From Prorocentrum cordatum (Eukaryota; Sar; Dinophyceae; Prorocentrales; Prorocentraceae): a DNA stretch of 64,000 bases. The DNA is taken from NCBI GenBank assembly GCA_963575745.1, contig CAUYUJ010019101.1:57460-121459 (forward strand), read 5' to 3'. Each line of letters starts with the position of its first letter. The first letter of the stretch is position 1. Under the pieces are notes generated by a model that did no database searches, was not told the DNA's origin, and saw nothing but the letters and a program-made list of their open reading frames with translations. Below are positions 31,551 through 42,814 of this stretch, piece after piece. A program made the position numbers and the translations under genes.

Positions 31551-32251
31551 ATGCCCAAACCGCTGGTCGCTGGGCCGCGCGGCCCGCCGCAGTTCCTGGA
31601 GCACATGGCGACTGGGCAGCGGGAGCTGCATAATGCGCTGGCTGCCGCGCGTGGCGCGGCGCTGGCATCCCACGCGGCCTCGGGCCTCGCGCGGAGCGCA
31701 GCGGCGGCGTGCCGCTTGCCGCGCACGGCCGAAGGCCTGTGCCGCGCTGCTGTGGCGGAGATGGAGGCGTGCAAGCCTCGGCAGCCCGCTGCGGCGGTAG
31801 CTAGACGCGATTGTGGAGGAGCCGCGGAGCCGCCTGCTTCTCCCGCGGCGCCTGCGACGACACCTGGGCCGACCGCGCACTGCGGCCCGCGCCCTCGCCC
31901 GCACCGTCGAGTGTGCCGGAGGCGGAGGTGGCGGTGGCGCGTGCGCCAGCGCCTGCTGCCGCGGCGCCTGCTCGTGCTGATGGAGCGGTACTCGCGGCTG
32001 CTCCTCCCGCTGGTCGTCCTGCGCCTGCGGGCGCGGAGTCGCAGCTGGCGCCGCCTGCTGCTGCTCCTGGTGGCGCCGTTGGCCTGCTCGAGGAGCTCAC
32101 GGCCGCCGGCTCCATGGAGGCCGCCTCCGATCTCCTCCGCCGCCGCTGCGGCGGCGACGAGGACCGCATGCGCGACTTCGTCGCGCTGAGGGCCCAAGGG
32201 ACCGGAGCGGGGGCGGCTGGCCGCGGGAGGATCGGCGAGGGGGGGTGTTAG
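31551..32251 (+). CDS. Possible Ala-rich host coding segment
   Basis: Immediately after the (TCC)n tract an ATG at 31551 opens a frame (MPKPLVAGPRGPPQFLEHMA) that stays Ala/Arg-rich until about 31800. A second frame (to a TAG ending at 32251) continues with GLLEELTAAGSMEAASDLLRR and DEDRMRDFVALRAQG. Together they look like two exons, or one ORF with a frame change near 31800. No family recognised; GC content alone could create such frames, so confidence is low. Confidence 0.28.
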
Positions 32252-32384
32252 GCGGCTTCGCCGCTTCGCGTGCAGGGCCCTCGCCCCTTCCCCCTCCCGC
32301 GGACATGGACGGCATCGGTAAGGGGGGTTCCGGGGGAGGTTCGGGGGAGGGTTCGCCACCCCGATGCGCTCCCCCCCAAGGGTT

Positions 32385-32965
32385 CCCGGGTCCCAAACAA
32401 GCCCCCGGACGGGCCAAGAGAGCCCGAAGAGGCCCCCAAGACGGTCCAAGGGGGCCCCGAATCGCCGAACGATCCGTCCAAAACGCCTTGCCGGCCTCCA
32501 GACGGCCCAAGACGCCCCAAGAGGCCTCCAGGAGCACCCCAAAAAAAACCGTCGAGGCAAACATTTCCCTTAGATGTTTGAAAGATGTTGGCGTTCTCGC
32601 CTCGTCCGCTTCCCGACGCTCCAAGACGGCCCAAGAGGCCCCCGAGATCGCCCAAAAACGGCCCAAAAGTCCTCCACGAGGTTCACAAAATGGCCCAAGA
32701 GGGCCCCAAGACGGCCCGAGACGCCTCCAAGACGGGCCAAGAGGCACCCAAGACGGCTCCAAGAGGGTGCCCAGACGGGGGACCCGAACGGACATCTCGA
32801 GCCCTCGCCCCCGAGAAGCTCTCAGGAGGCCCCTGCAGGCCTCCAAGACGCCCCAAAGAAGCCCCCAGGAAGCCCCTGGACGCCCCCGAAAGGCCCCAAA
32901 TATACCCCCCAAGAGTCTCCCCAAACGCCCCAAAACTGTCCACCAGAGGCCCCACCGAAGGCCCC
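32385..32965. repeat. GGCCCCAAGA-type minisatellite
   Basis: Irregular repetition of CCAAGACGG/CCAAGAGGC words over ~580 bases. It gives long Pro/Lys/Arg frames that are not genes. Confidence 0.75.
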
Positions 32966-33109
32966 AACCTTACCTCGAATTCTTCCTCCCCGTACTCCTC
33001 CTCCGCGTCCTCGTTATCCTGCTCCTCCGACTCCCATTATCCTCGTCCTCCTACTGCTCATTCCCCCCCCGTCCTCCCCCTGCCCTTGCTCCCCGTCCTC
33101 ATCCTCCTC

Positions 33110-33155
33110 CGCATCCTCCTCCTCCTCCTCCTCCTCCTCCTCCTCCTCCTCCTCT
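33110..33155 (+). repeat. (TCC)n run
   Basis: Short run of CCT units within the CT-rich stretch 32985-33240. Confidence 0.9.
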
Positions 33156-33329
33156 TCCCCCTGCTGCTCCACCGCGTCCTCCGCCTTCTCCTCCTGCACC
33201 TCATCCCCCTCCTCCTCCTCGTCGTCCTCGTCGTCGTCGCCTTCAGGGTCGGCGGCACCAGCCGCAAGGCCTTCACAATAATCATACATTATACAGATAC
33301 ATGAGACATTTTGTTCAATCAAAAATTAC

Positions 33330-33700
33330 CTTGGCGAAGGACCCAACCATATGCAGTTGTGGGTATCGCCGTTGTGGGTATCGCATGTGGTGGATCTCCT
33401 TGTGGGGCCACGGAGCGTGTAAAGGACGCGCCGAAATGGGACGGGGCCATGCGGGCGCTGCTACTGGCGCCTTGGGTATACCCCCCTATAGGGCCACGAC
33501 ATGTGTGAGAGGTGTGCCGAAATGGGCCGGGGCCGCCATGCGAACGTCGCCTCTGGGGCCTCCAGTGGAGCTCCCTGTGGGGCCACGAAGCGTGCGAAGG
33601 GGCGTGCCAGATCTGGCGGGGCGGGCGCATGCGAACGTCGCCACTGGGGCTGCGGTGGAACTCCCTTTGGGGCCATGTAACGCGTGAGGGTGGGCCGAGA
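33330..33700 (-). repeat. 89-bp tandem repeat (R5), locus 2, inverted
   Basis: Same unit as 24395-24740 in opposite orientation, about three to four copies (GTGCCGAAATGGG, CATGCGAACGTCGCC, GGGGCCACGAAGCGTG). The flank 33330-33395 (GGCGAAGGACCCAACCATAT) is the reverse complement of the 24740-24830 flank, so the duplicated block is larger than the tandem part. Confidence 0.82.
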
Positions 33701-33949
33701 TGTCTCGCAGTGGCAGGCCCACAGGGGGCGCTCGTCGTTCAGGGGGGGTGGGGCGGCCCCTCCTGCAGTTGGGAAGGATACCCATAGATGACCTTGGGGG
33801 CGGTGGAGGGCTCGGGCCGGGAAGGACTGGTGCAGGCTCGTCAGCGCAACCTGGCCTCCCTCCGGCCCCTGGTCATCCTCCTCGTCGTCCTTCGTCCCCT
33901 GATGTTCCTCCTCTTCCTCCTCCCCCCTGCGTCTCCCCCCGCTCCCTCT

Positions 33950-34035
33950 TCCTCCTCTTCTTCTTCCTCCTGCTCCTCCTCCTCCTGTTCCTCCACCTCC
34001 TCCTGCTCCTCCTCCTCCTCCTCCTCCTCTTCCTC
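33950..34035 (+). repeat. (TCC)n tract
   Basis: Imperfect TCC/TTC units. Confidence 0.9.
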
Positions 34036-34218
34036 GGCGCTGTCCCTTCCCCGCGCCCCCGCCTCTTGCGCCGCGGGCGAGACGCTGAGAGTCTGCTGCG
34101 GGCCGCTGGTCAAGCGCGGGGCGTAGGCACCGCGGGCCGAGCTTCCAGGCGCTGCCACGGACAGGGGCGGTGTGGTGAGCCGCTGCAGGGTCGGCGCTCG
34201 AGCAGGGCGCCCTCGCGG

Positions 34219-34713
34219 TCAGTCATGGTGATCGTGAGGATCGTCCACCTGCTTGGCGTCTGCCACGCTGTCAAGGCAGGCCACTGCCAGGAGGATGATC
34301 GCCGCGTCCTCGCCAGGCCTCACCTTGACCTTGTACTCGTCCTCCCTGTTTCCACTCCAGGTCTTGTCTTCGTCCTTGTGCTCAATCTTGGCAAGCCACT
34401 TCTTCTTATTCTCCTGGTAGTCACTCTTGCTGCGGTAGAACTTAAACTCAGGCTCGTCCAGGTCATCAGCGTCACCCACACCGTAGTAAATGACCTTGTC
34501 ATCGCGTTTGCGACCCTGGAAGATCCTCCAAGACGCCTTGCCCCAACCGAGAAGACCCTTGTGAGACTTCTGAATCGTGAACAAAATATTGTCGTCGTCG
34601 CCCTTCCGCACAACTCGCCACGAATAGAATCCAAACATGTTCGTCCCCGAGGCGTGGGGCTTGTACATGTCGAACTCTTTATTCCCAATTGAAACAGACA
34701 TCCTTCCGTACAT
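34219..34713 (-). CDS. LURP-one-related / tubby C-terminal-like protein
   Basis: Intronless frame of 164 codons from the ATG at 34713, chosen over an upstream TTG in the same frame. It shows alternating strands typical of this beta-barrel family: FGFYSWRVVRKG, ILFTIQKS, SWRIFQG, WLAKIEHK, then the family-like ending YKVKVRPGEDAAIILLAVAC, in which an Asp is followed by a hydrophobic helix and another Asp (CLD). A His/Asp tail (DDPHDHHD) closes it. Plant LURP-one proteins are defence-linked and related proteins resemble phospholipid scramblases; the dinoflagellate role is unknown. The match is by pattern only. A second coding segment lies 175 bases upstream on the same strand. Confidence 0.5.
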   Translation of the reverse strand: MYGRMSVSIGNKEFDMYKPHASGTNMFGFYSWRVVRKGDDDNILFTIQKSHKGLLGWGKASWRIFQGRKRDDKVIYYGVGDADDLDEPEFKFYRSKSDYQENKKKWLAKIEHKDEDKTWSGNREDEYKVKVRPGEDAAIILLAVACLDSVADAKQVDDPHDHHD

Positions 34714-34888
34714 GGTCAAAGTGTGTGGTTCGATACCTTAGCATATGCTATAAACTAACTGGGCATCTCTTTTCGAGGGTTTGGACCGACCGAAGACATC
34801 TAGACGTCCACAAAGCTAAGGCGCCGCATTTGTAACGGGTGCTTGTGCTTACGGGCGTGGCGTATGGAATCCAAAGAAAAACGCCCGA

Positions 34889-35300
34889 CTAATCCAACGC
34901 ATTGGACGGCAATTCGATTTTCACGTTACGAGACTCGACCACGCTGACGTCCCCGATCATCGAACAAAAACAAGCTAAACACGCCCTTACAATATTTCCC
35001 GAACTAAGCTCCACACGCATGGGCAACTTTTTGTCGATGTCGATTTCGCTCTTGCCTTTGAACCAACCCGAACTCTCTCCTTCATACTGTTCCAGCTCGA
35101 ACTTGTACTTCTTCCCGAAGAGCCAATTGAAATCCTCCTCCACCTCGAACTGCTGCGTCCACTCGTTGCTGATCAGACCCGGCTCCACAGATTCCCACCA
35201 AATGCCAGCAGTCCTCTTGACGCTCTCGAGCAATTCCGCGGACTCAGAGCTCTTGTTGTACTCCTGGTCCGACCTCAGCGTCCCAGTCTCGGCAAGAGAT
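34889..35300 (-). CDS. Upstream coding segment, possible tandem paralogue
   Basis: Open on the minus strand from about 35300 to a TAG at 34891-34889; the first usable Met is not obvious, so it is probably a 3' exon. It has a protein-like sequence (WWESVEPGLISNEW, FEVEEDFNWLFGKKYKFELE). Its hydrophobic segment RVELSSGNIVRACLACFCSM occupies the same relative place as the C-terminal helix of the LURP-one-like gene downstream. That suggests a diverged tandem copy, common in dinoflagellates. The relationship is weak and other families are possible. Confidence 0.42.
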
Positions 35301-35970
35301 GCTGGCGGCGCCCACAGGGGGGTGGGGTGGCGCGAAAATGGCGGCCTTCTAAGAAGACGGTGGAGCTTCTGGGAAGGCTTCTGAAAAGCCCACCGGGCAG
35401 CGAATAAGCCGTCTTAGACACCTGGTCGTGAAAATGCTTCCGTTTAGAAGAACTGCCGCCAATTCAAGAAGCTGGTGTTCGTGCAAAACCGGTGGTTGCG
35501 TTTACTGCAATGTGTTTCGTATTGTCATAATGGATTGGCGTGATTGAGCCAATCTGGTTATTGCTCATATGACGCTGTCTGTTCTAACAAAAAGTTGACA
35601 CTGTTCGCAAGCGCGTGTCCCCAGAAAGTGCGCATCTACTCGAAATCCTTAAATAATCGACCGCCTCTGAAAAACCGGACACCCTTCAACGGCAACCTAA
35701 TGTTCCGGAACCCCTGTCAACGAGGGGCATTCATATTCCAGACCCCTTTTCGTCTTCGGTTTAAAGAAACTGCCCTAATAATCTGGACCCCGCCGCTTCC
35801 AAAAAAAACGCCTTAAAAGCCAGACCCGGGGGGACGATTTTTAGGAGATTTCGAATAGACAAACATGGTGCGTAAATTCATTGGAAGAACCGATGTATGG
35901 CACTACATATGTGTGTACACATATAAATGATGCAAATTGTGATGTGCAGCGATTATGTTACGATTCGTGT
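35300..35970. other. Less GC-rich intergenic sequence, no gene seen
   Basis: Contains loosely repeated words such as GAAAAACCGGACACCC, AGACCCC and CCAGACCCGGGG. No domain-bearing frame. Confidence 0.4.
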
Positions 35971-35971
35971 T

Positions 35972-35972
<1 letters not shown>

Positions 35973-36041
<69 letters not shown>
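35973..36041 (+). repeat. (AT)n(GT)n compound microsatellite
   Basis: About 17 AT units directly followed by about 17 GT units. Confidence 0.97.
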
Positions 36042-36045
<4 letters not shown>

Positions 36046-36049
36046 GCGC

Positions 36050-36345
36050 AAAATAGGTGGTGCAATATTTTGTGGTGCTGCTTATGGTGTGCAATCGTTG
36101 CGGGGCACTCTGCGTGAAACACTATACAAGGTGCGATATGTGTGGTGCTGTATACGTTGTGCAATATATGTGGTGCAACCGACGTTGTACAACCCAAGTG
36201 GTGCAGTGTAAAGTGTACAATCTACGTGGTGCAGTCTGTGGTGTACAAGCTACGTGGGACGTGGTGCAACATATGTGGAGTTATCTATGTGATGCCACCT
36301 ATGTTGGGCAATCTACGTTGCGCAGTCCAGTGGTGTTATCCACCC
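36050..36345 (+). repeat. Degenerate ~15-20-base tandem repeat (TGTGGTGCAATCTACGT-like)
   Basis: The words TGTGGTG, TGCAAT/TACAA and TACGTTG/TACGTGG alternate roughly every 15-20 bases over ~300 bases. The sequence is T/G-rich in contrast to its surroundings. Confidence 0.6.
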
Positions 36346-37055
36346 TGCCGAACTTGAAATTCTCAACGCCTGTGCTCGCGAAGTCGCCCCGCCCTGCCAC
36401 CCGCACCGGAGAGCGGCCAACTAGTCTGGCGCGAACGACGCGGCCGCGGTGGTGCTTGCCGCTGGGAACTTCCCAGCGCGTCTCGCCGCCGCGCTGACGC
36501 GCGGGCACTTCATTGCGAATCGGTGGCTCGGGCGGCCGCGGTATCATGGCGACGTCGACAACAGCAGAAAGATGATAGTAGCGATGCTGGTACCGATAAT
36601 GACAGTGACGACGGGAAGGCCAATGACGGCGCCAATACCGATCAGGCCGATGGCGCTGATGGTGTCCACGTGTCGGCGATGAAGGTCTTGGAAGCATTTC
36701 GGCAAGCGCGCGCGGCCGACGGGCGCGAGTGGCCCGCATGCTAGTATTTGACAGGGATCGTGCTCGGATGATCTCGACTCGCGCACGCGAGAGGCCCGCC
36801 TTGGTTGCACTTGATGACACTGTTGATACGCTGATGGTTGCCGTAAGACTTCGCAAGAGCGCACGCGCAGATGTTTTGAATAACCATGTAGTCAAAACAA
36901 ATGGCTCTTACACGTGTTCGAGAGCCACGGCTCTGACTCCTTACGCCAACTAAAATGTTTGACGAATTTCGGCATGCGCGCGCGACGCCGCGCGCGTGTG
37001 GATTTTGACATTATCTTGCACAGGGCGTCTAGAGCTCCGACCACCTTCATTCGGC
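36346..37055. other. No firm gene; one possible acidic segment
   Basis: Plus strand 36523-36744 encodes an acidic stretch (DDSSDAGTDNDSDDGKANDG) followed by KVLEAFRQARAADG before a stop. It could be an exon, but nothing confirms it. TTTCGGCA(A/T)GCGCGCGCG occurs at 36697 and 36967. Confidence 0.3.
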
Positions 37056-37059
37056 ACGG

Positions 37060-38360
37060 CACCCCCTCCATCACCCACCCATTCCACCAGCCAGCGCGCC
37101 CCCAGCACGCCACCCTCTCCCCTGCCCCATCCCCCCACCCACCAGCCAGCGCGCCCCTTCCGCCCCGACGTTTATATTTCGGCACGGCACCCCCCACCCG
37201 CCCAGACCACCGCCCCCCCACCCACCAGCCAGCGCGCGCCCTCCGTCCCGACCTTTTTATTTCAACACGGCCCCCCCCATCAAGCGCGCCCCCTCTACGC
37301 CCCCCCAACCACCAGCAAGCGCGCCTCCTCCGCCCCGACCCTTTTTCTTCCAGCGCGGGACCCCCCCCATCCCACGCGCCCCCTCCGCATCCCCCCCGCC
37401 CACCAATCAGCACGCCCCCTCCGCCCCGACTCTTTTATTTTGGCACGCCCCCCCCTCACCCACCCAGACCACCGCCCCCCCAACCCACCAGCCAGCGCGC
37501 CCCCTCCGCCCCGACCTTTTTAATTCAGCACGGCCCGCCCCATTCCCGCGCGCCACCTCCGCATCCCCCCCGCGCGTCAGCAAGCGCGCCCCCTCCGCCC
37601 CGACCCCTTGATTTCGGCACGGCACCCCCCCATCCCGCGCGCCCCCTCTGCGCACCCCCCACCCACCACCACGCGCCCCTCCGCCCCGACATGTTTTTTC
37701 GGCGCGGGCACCTCCCCCAATCATCCCAAGCGCCCCCCCATCCCGAGCGCCCCCCCCACCCCAACACCAGCCACGCGCGCCCTCCGCCGGACCCTTATTT
37801 CGCACGGCACCGCCCCCCCCCCCTCCCGCGCGCCCCCTCAGCATCCCTCCACCCGCCAGCCAGAGCGCCCCCTCCGCCCAGGCCCCTTTGTTTCGACGAC
37901 GGCACCGCCCCCCCGCATCCCGCGCGCTTCTGCCACATCCCCCACTCGACAGCCAGAGCGCCCCCTCCGCCCCGACCCCTTTTGTTTCGGGACGGCACCG
38001 CCACGCCCCGACCCCTTACTACAGGCCCTCCGCATCCTCACACCCACCAGCCAGCGCGACCCCTCCGCCCGCGCCCCCTCCGCACCCCCCCACCCGCCAG
38101 CCAGCACGCGCCCTCCGCCCCGACCCATTTGTTTCGGCGCGGCACCGCCCCCTCCGCCCTGACCTCGTGCTTTCGGCACGGCGCCGCCCGGCCCATCCCG
38201 AGCGCCTCCTCTGCGTCACCCCACCCACCAGCCAACGCGCCCCCTCCGCCCCGACGCCTTTATTTCGGCACGGCACCGCCCCCCCATCCTGAGTGCCCCC
38301 TCCATCACCCCACCCACCAGCCAGCGCGCCCCCTCCGCCTCCTCCCCCTTTCTTTCGGTG
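37060..38360 (+). repeat. Satellite array, unit about 80-92 bp, roughly 15 copies
   Basis: Each unit contains CAGCGCGCCCCCTCCGCCCCGACC, split by drift, and TTTATTTCGGCACGGCACC, separated by C-rich spacers of varying length. Pro/His/Arg frames across it are artefacts. The array ends at the CTTTCTTTCGGTGCAAGAGC junction. Confidence 0.85.
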
Positions 38361-39799
38361 CAAGAGCCATGGCACGCGTGCCACTTGTATTTTTTGTCGC
38401 GCGGTGTTCTTGACCATTGGCGATTGTTGATCAGCACATGTGCGCACGTCGAATTTTTTGACGGGGAGGGAGGTCGCATACCCGGCTGGCTGGGATGGTA
38501 TGGGTTCACCCGCCACCGTGCCGCTGGGCACGGAGTGGGCGTGTCCTCAGGTCCTTCCACTGCCCCTTTGAGCCTCCGTCGTCACTCCCGAGGAGTTTCA
38601 AAGGCCCGGCCCCACATTCTCAAATCCGTCGGGGCCTGTCGCGTGCCCCTTGGGCTCCCCGCGTCTTGCCGCGTGACGCTGCCGGGCCCAGGAGGGCCCC
38701 CCGCACAAGCCCAGAGGGCCCCAAGAAGGCCCCGAGCCGCCGAACAATGGCTCCAAGACGCCCAAGATTACCCCCAGACGGCCACGCCGGCCCAGACCAC
38801 GGGCGGTGACGAGGCAACGGTGGGGCAGCGACGGCGACAGCGCAGCCGCCAGACCGCCGCGCCAGCCCAGCTCCCTGGAACAGAGGCAGAAAAGCCCCTG
38901 AGTGTGTTCACACCGTCTGGAGAACGTGCGCCTTCACTCACTGCCAGCACCCGTGCTGGCCTGTATAGCTCGAGCCCTTTGGGCCTCCTTGGCAGGCCGG
39001 CGCCCATCACGCCGCCCCCCTCGTGGGCGCCGCCACGGCCGGCTCGCGTGACCTCCTCGCCGCGTCGGCCACCGGCACCAGGGACAGCAGGCCGACCGAG
39101 AGCGCCCGGCGCGGCGCTGCCATGTTTCTCAGACCACCCGGCGGGGGGCCGCCTGCTGGGGCCGCAGGCAGGCTGCGGGCATGCGGCGGCGACAGCTCGG
39201 GCCGCGCGGCGCGGCGCGCACGCGTGAGCGACCAAGGCCGATGATCCTCGGAGCGCATGGTAGGAGGAAGGCCGACCAAGGCTGCGGGCCATCGGCGACG
39301 CTGGACGGGGTCAACACACATCGAGCTGACACAAGCCGTGAGGATCATCGCATTAGAAGCGGGCCTTGCGCGAGACGCCATAGCGACCTTGCGCTGCGGC
39401 TTACGCGGCCCGCCTGCGTAGCACACTGCGTGGAGGAGGCGACGCCTGCGAGCAACGTGGCGCGGGAAGCTTGCGCGCGCATGTCCGCGCGGTCGACCCA
39501 GTCTCCTCCTGGCACTCGAGTGATCGAAGAAGGGATGAGATCATTCTCTGGAGGTAGAGATACGGCAGGCCCATGCGCCGACTGGAGCGGAGACAGAGGC
39601 GAGAGCAGGAGCAACAGCATCTGGGGGAGATGGTGACCAGCGGGTCGGGCCGGCGGGCCCAGACGACCGGGTCGAGCGGGCGGGTCGCTGAAGCATCAGT
39701 CCTCCATGGATCGCAAGGAGGATTCCCAAGTAAAGCGTCGGAAGTCCAGAGAGGAGAGAGAGAGAAAGCGTGATTCCTGAGTGGAGGGCGCGGCGTCTC
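38361..39799. other. No gene supported
   Basis: 38690-38800 is a short GGCCCCAAGA-type patch. At 39122-39008 on the minus strand an ATG opens MAAPRRALSVGLLSLVPVAD, a signal-peptide-like start, which ends after ~38 codons and could be a first exon. 39590-39780 holds GAGAGC-rich sequence related to 11930-12260. Confidence 0.3.
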
Positions 39800-40052
39800 A
39801 ATACATTAACAGCAAATCCCACGCGAGAGCGCGATTCCTGGATAAATATAGTGTGAGGAGGTCCCGCGCGAGAGCACGGCTTTTGAATAAACGATAAAAC
39901 CGCATCAGGCGGGAGCTGTCACTGTTGTTGATGTACGATTTCAGAAGCCAGGGGCACAGTCTGAGTCTCAAACTTTCCCCTTGTAAAACACATGGTGCGA
40001 GGCTCGGGAGGGCGCTTCATGTGAAAAAACACCAAGCAGCACCGGAGGGGGG
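39800..40052. repeat. Dispersed repeat, copy 2 (pairs with 12138-12432)
   Basis: Same order of shared words as copy 1, with a terminal run of G (GGAGGGGGGG) as in copy 1. Confidence 0.6.
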
Positions 40053-40699
40053 GACCAACAATCCACATTCATACAAGCAATTAGCTCAGTAGCGACGACG
40101 ACATCGACGACGAGGACGGCGGCGGCAAGGGCGTCCAAACCCTGCATGTGCCAGCACCCTTTGGCCAACTGGGGCCCGGTATGGACTCCCTGTTTGATGG
40201 TGATGACAAGTCTTGCGAGCGAGTGCTGCCCAAACCGGTCCAGGTTGTCACTGAGGCCTATTGGGAGCTCCGCACGGACGTGAGCATCATTGCACGGACT
40301 GGCCTGAGAAGTCCTGAGCCCTGTATGCAGCCGCTATGTCCGAAGCCTTCTCGAGGGTTCTCATGGAAGGGCGGGAAGCCCTTGCGAGGGGGTGCCAAAA
40401 TCAGACTGATCCAAGTACGAGACTGCCTGCGATTTGTTGGGGCTCCAACCAGCCCACTGGGCGTAGGTGGTTTATGAGATTATCTACTTCTCTAGCCCGA
40501 GCTCCTTTCTTCCCCTTCAGGGATGGGCATGCCCCTGTCCTTACCTTCTCCTCCTCGGGGGGCTAGACAATGGCTTCACAAGCGGCCATGGCGTCCAAGA
40601 TGGTCATAGATAGCTCCAGCATGGTCCCAGATAGCCTAAGATGGTCTCCAAGATGGTCCAAGTTGCTTCTAGATGGCCTCCAGCATGCCTCCAAGAAGA

Positions 40700-40860
40700 G
40701 GCCCCAACAGCGGCCACTGTTCGGCAGGCGGCTTCTTATCTCATATGATGGACGACGTTCGCGGAAACGCCGACAGCGAGTCTGGTTCAGAATGGACAAG
40801 AACTGCTGACGATCTTGGGCACCATATTTTCCGTACCCATTTCGATCGTATCGACGACAG
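40700..40860. mobile_element. MITE-like family RG, 5'-truncated copy
   Basis: Matches 15030-15176 of the complete copy: CCCCAACAGCGGCC, CAGGCGGC, GGACAAGAACTGC and the right end TTTTCCGTACCCAT. No left terminal inverted repeat is found. Confidence 0.68.
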
Positions 40861-40875
40861 TTCTCTTCAACTGCT

Positions 40876-41036
40876 TTGACCCGGGTCAATCCAAGCCCAG
40901 GCCGGTGGGGCCTTGCAGGACCCTGCACGATCCTGCAGGATCCTGCAGGATCCTGCGCGCTAGCCTGGGTCAGTGCAACCCTGGCTGCAGGACCCTTCGA
41001 GATCCGGCGCTCTGGCTGAGCCCCGACCCAGAACCT
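40876..41036. repeat. Dispersed repeat R6, copy 2
   Basis: Partner of 18874-19075. It follows the truncated RG element by ~15 bases. Confidence 0.75.
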
Positions 41037-41279
41037 CCTGGGCGCTGCCAGGGGCGTCTTGACGCTCTCGGGCGTCTTCGCACACGATTCGCCCCGAGGC
41101 CTCGGGAGCGCTGCTGGGACTCCGACCCGCCAGCATGCCCCACGAGATCCCCAGCGGTCCGCACTGGAGCCCTCTTGGGCGGCTCTTGGGCTGTCCTGGA
41201 GGCTCGGGGAGCAGGCCCAGGAGGCCCAAGCCATGGGAAGCAGAGAACGTGGTTCAAAGATTCGCTGCCAGTCGGTCTC

Positions 41280-41520
41280 AAGAGCTTCCACGACGGTCCA
41301 CATGGCGCCCAAGACTGCTCCAAGACGGCACAAGAAGCCCTCAAGAGAACCCCGAGAGGGGCCCTAGAGAAGGAACTCCAACCAACTCTTGGAGCCCTCG
41401 GTCCCCAGATGGCCCCCGAGACCGCCAGCAGGCTCCCAAGAGGCCCACGAGAGGCACCCAGGAGGCTCCCGAGAGCCCCCAGGAGGTCCCCAGGAGGCTC
41501 CCAAGAGGCTCCTAATGAGC
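41280..41520. repeat. GGCTCCCAAGAGG-type minisatellite
   Basis: Irregular short units, same class as 53050-53800. Confidence 0.7.
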
Positions 41521-41734
41521 AAGAAAATGTCGGGGAAAACAACAGATACCTACCGTTTCATCTCTCCTGTGGTGCGTTCTGACCAAAACTTCGAAGCGAA
41601 TCCAGCCGTGTCGACGAGAGCCTCCCAGGACAGAGGATCGTGCTCCGCATCGAGCCGCGCCGCCGACGCATCGGCGACGCGGCGCAAGCCTCCGAACCCA
41701 TCTACTCTGACCCCATCTGGGAGGCCCAAGACGC

Positions 41735-41830
41735 TCCTCCTCCTCCTCCTCCTCCTCCTCCTCCTCCTCCTCCTCCTCCTCCTCCTCTTCCTCCTCCTCC
41801 TCCTCCTCCCCCAACCCCTCCCCCTCCCCT
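41735..41830 (+). repeat. (TCC)n tract
   Basis: Near-perfect TCC followed by CCCCTCC units. Confidence 0.95.
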
Positions 41831-42179
41831 CCCCCTCGATAAAAGGGTAGAGGTATCGGCACCTTTCCTCCGCTGGGGTTCCGGGGGGCAGGGAGGAGCA
41901 GCCCCCGGCGGCAACAGGGCGGAGCGGGAGCCGAGGGCGCATGGTCCAGCCGCAGGCACTCCGGGGGCTCCACGTGGCGGAGCCTGGACTGGGGGGGGGC
42001 GGCAGCAGCCCGTCCTCCGCCGTCCCATCCCACCCGCCCTCCATGCCTCCCATGCCTCCTTCCCTCCCGCCCTCCTTCCCTCCCCCCCCTTCCTCCCTCC
42101 CCCCCCGCCGCGTCCTCGCCGCCTCAACCTCAGCGACCTCCGCTCCTCTTCCTCATACACAACTCCTCCCTGTCGCTCC

Positions 42180-42800
42180 CCGAGGCCGGTCGAAAGGGCG
42201 GGCCGGGCGCTCCACCTGAGACTTCCTCACCATTTGCGTGTGACCCTGAAGGTTAAAAGTTGGCAACAGTTTCGCAGATGGAGGCCGGGTCGTTTTCAAA
42301 ATGTGGCTCTCGCCTTAGCGTCGCGCACATTCGCCTTAAAAAAATGCAACAAGAACTTCACGGATTGAGAGCGGGTCGTTTTCAAAATGTGGCTCTCGCG
42401 TTAGCGCCGCGCACACGAATTTCAAAATTTGCAAGAGTTTCACTGATTGAGGGCGGTTTCTTTTCAAAATGGGGTTCTCGCCTCAACGCCGCGCACACTC
42501 GTTTTAAACAGTTGCTTCAGGGTCGTCAAACGGTTCTCTCCCAACGATGCAGTTCCCTCAGTGGTACTGAACCCTTGTAGGGTCCCACAGAGAGGGAGCT
42601 TGGAGGGAGGGTTCCAACATGGTTGATGAAGCTTGGTTTAACACTTGTCCTCCTCCACCTCCTTTCCCGTCTCCTTCTCCTCCTCCTCCTCCTCATCATC
42701 ATCATCACCATCATCATCATCTTCCTCCTCTTCCTTGCTCTTCCTCCTTCTCCTCCTCCTTCTTTCCCTTTTGCCCCTCGTCCTCCTCCTCATCCTCCAT
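42180..42800 (+). mobile_element. Composite repeat R7 with (TCC)-rich tail, locus 2
   Basis: Starts CGAGGCCGGTCGAAAGGGCG (also at 57628). Three 86-base subunits follow (GGGTCGTTTTCAAAATGTGG at 42287 and 42373, diverged third near 42451), then the spacer with GATGCAGTTCCCTC and GAGAGGGAGCTTGGAGG, then TGGTTTAACACTTGTCCTCC entering the TCC tail, which is interrupted by CATCAT. Confidence 0.72.
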
Positions 42801-42814
42801 TCTCCTCCTCCCAA

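Noticed and set aside
30886-31904. Long Pro/Ser/Leu or Glu/Arg proteins across (TCC)n tracts (also at 50.6-51.6, 51.7-52.4, 43.3-43.9, 21.3-22.5 and 58.3-58.9 kb)
   Set aside because: Trinucleotide repeats lack stops in most frames; composition switches exactly at the repeat borders.
37060-38413. A ~500-codon Pro/His-rich protein on the plus strand
   Set aside because: It translates a C-rich satellite; all frames are open because the unit lacks stops.
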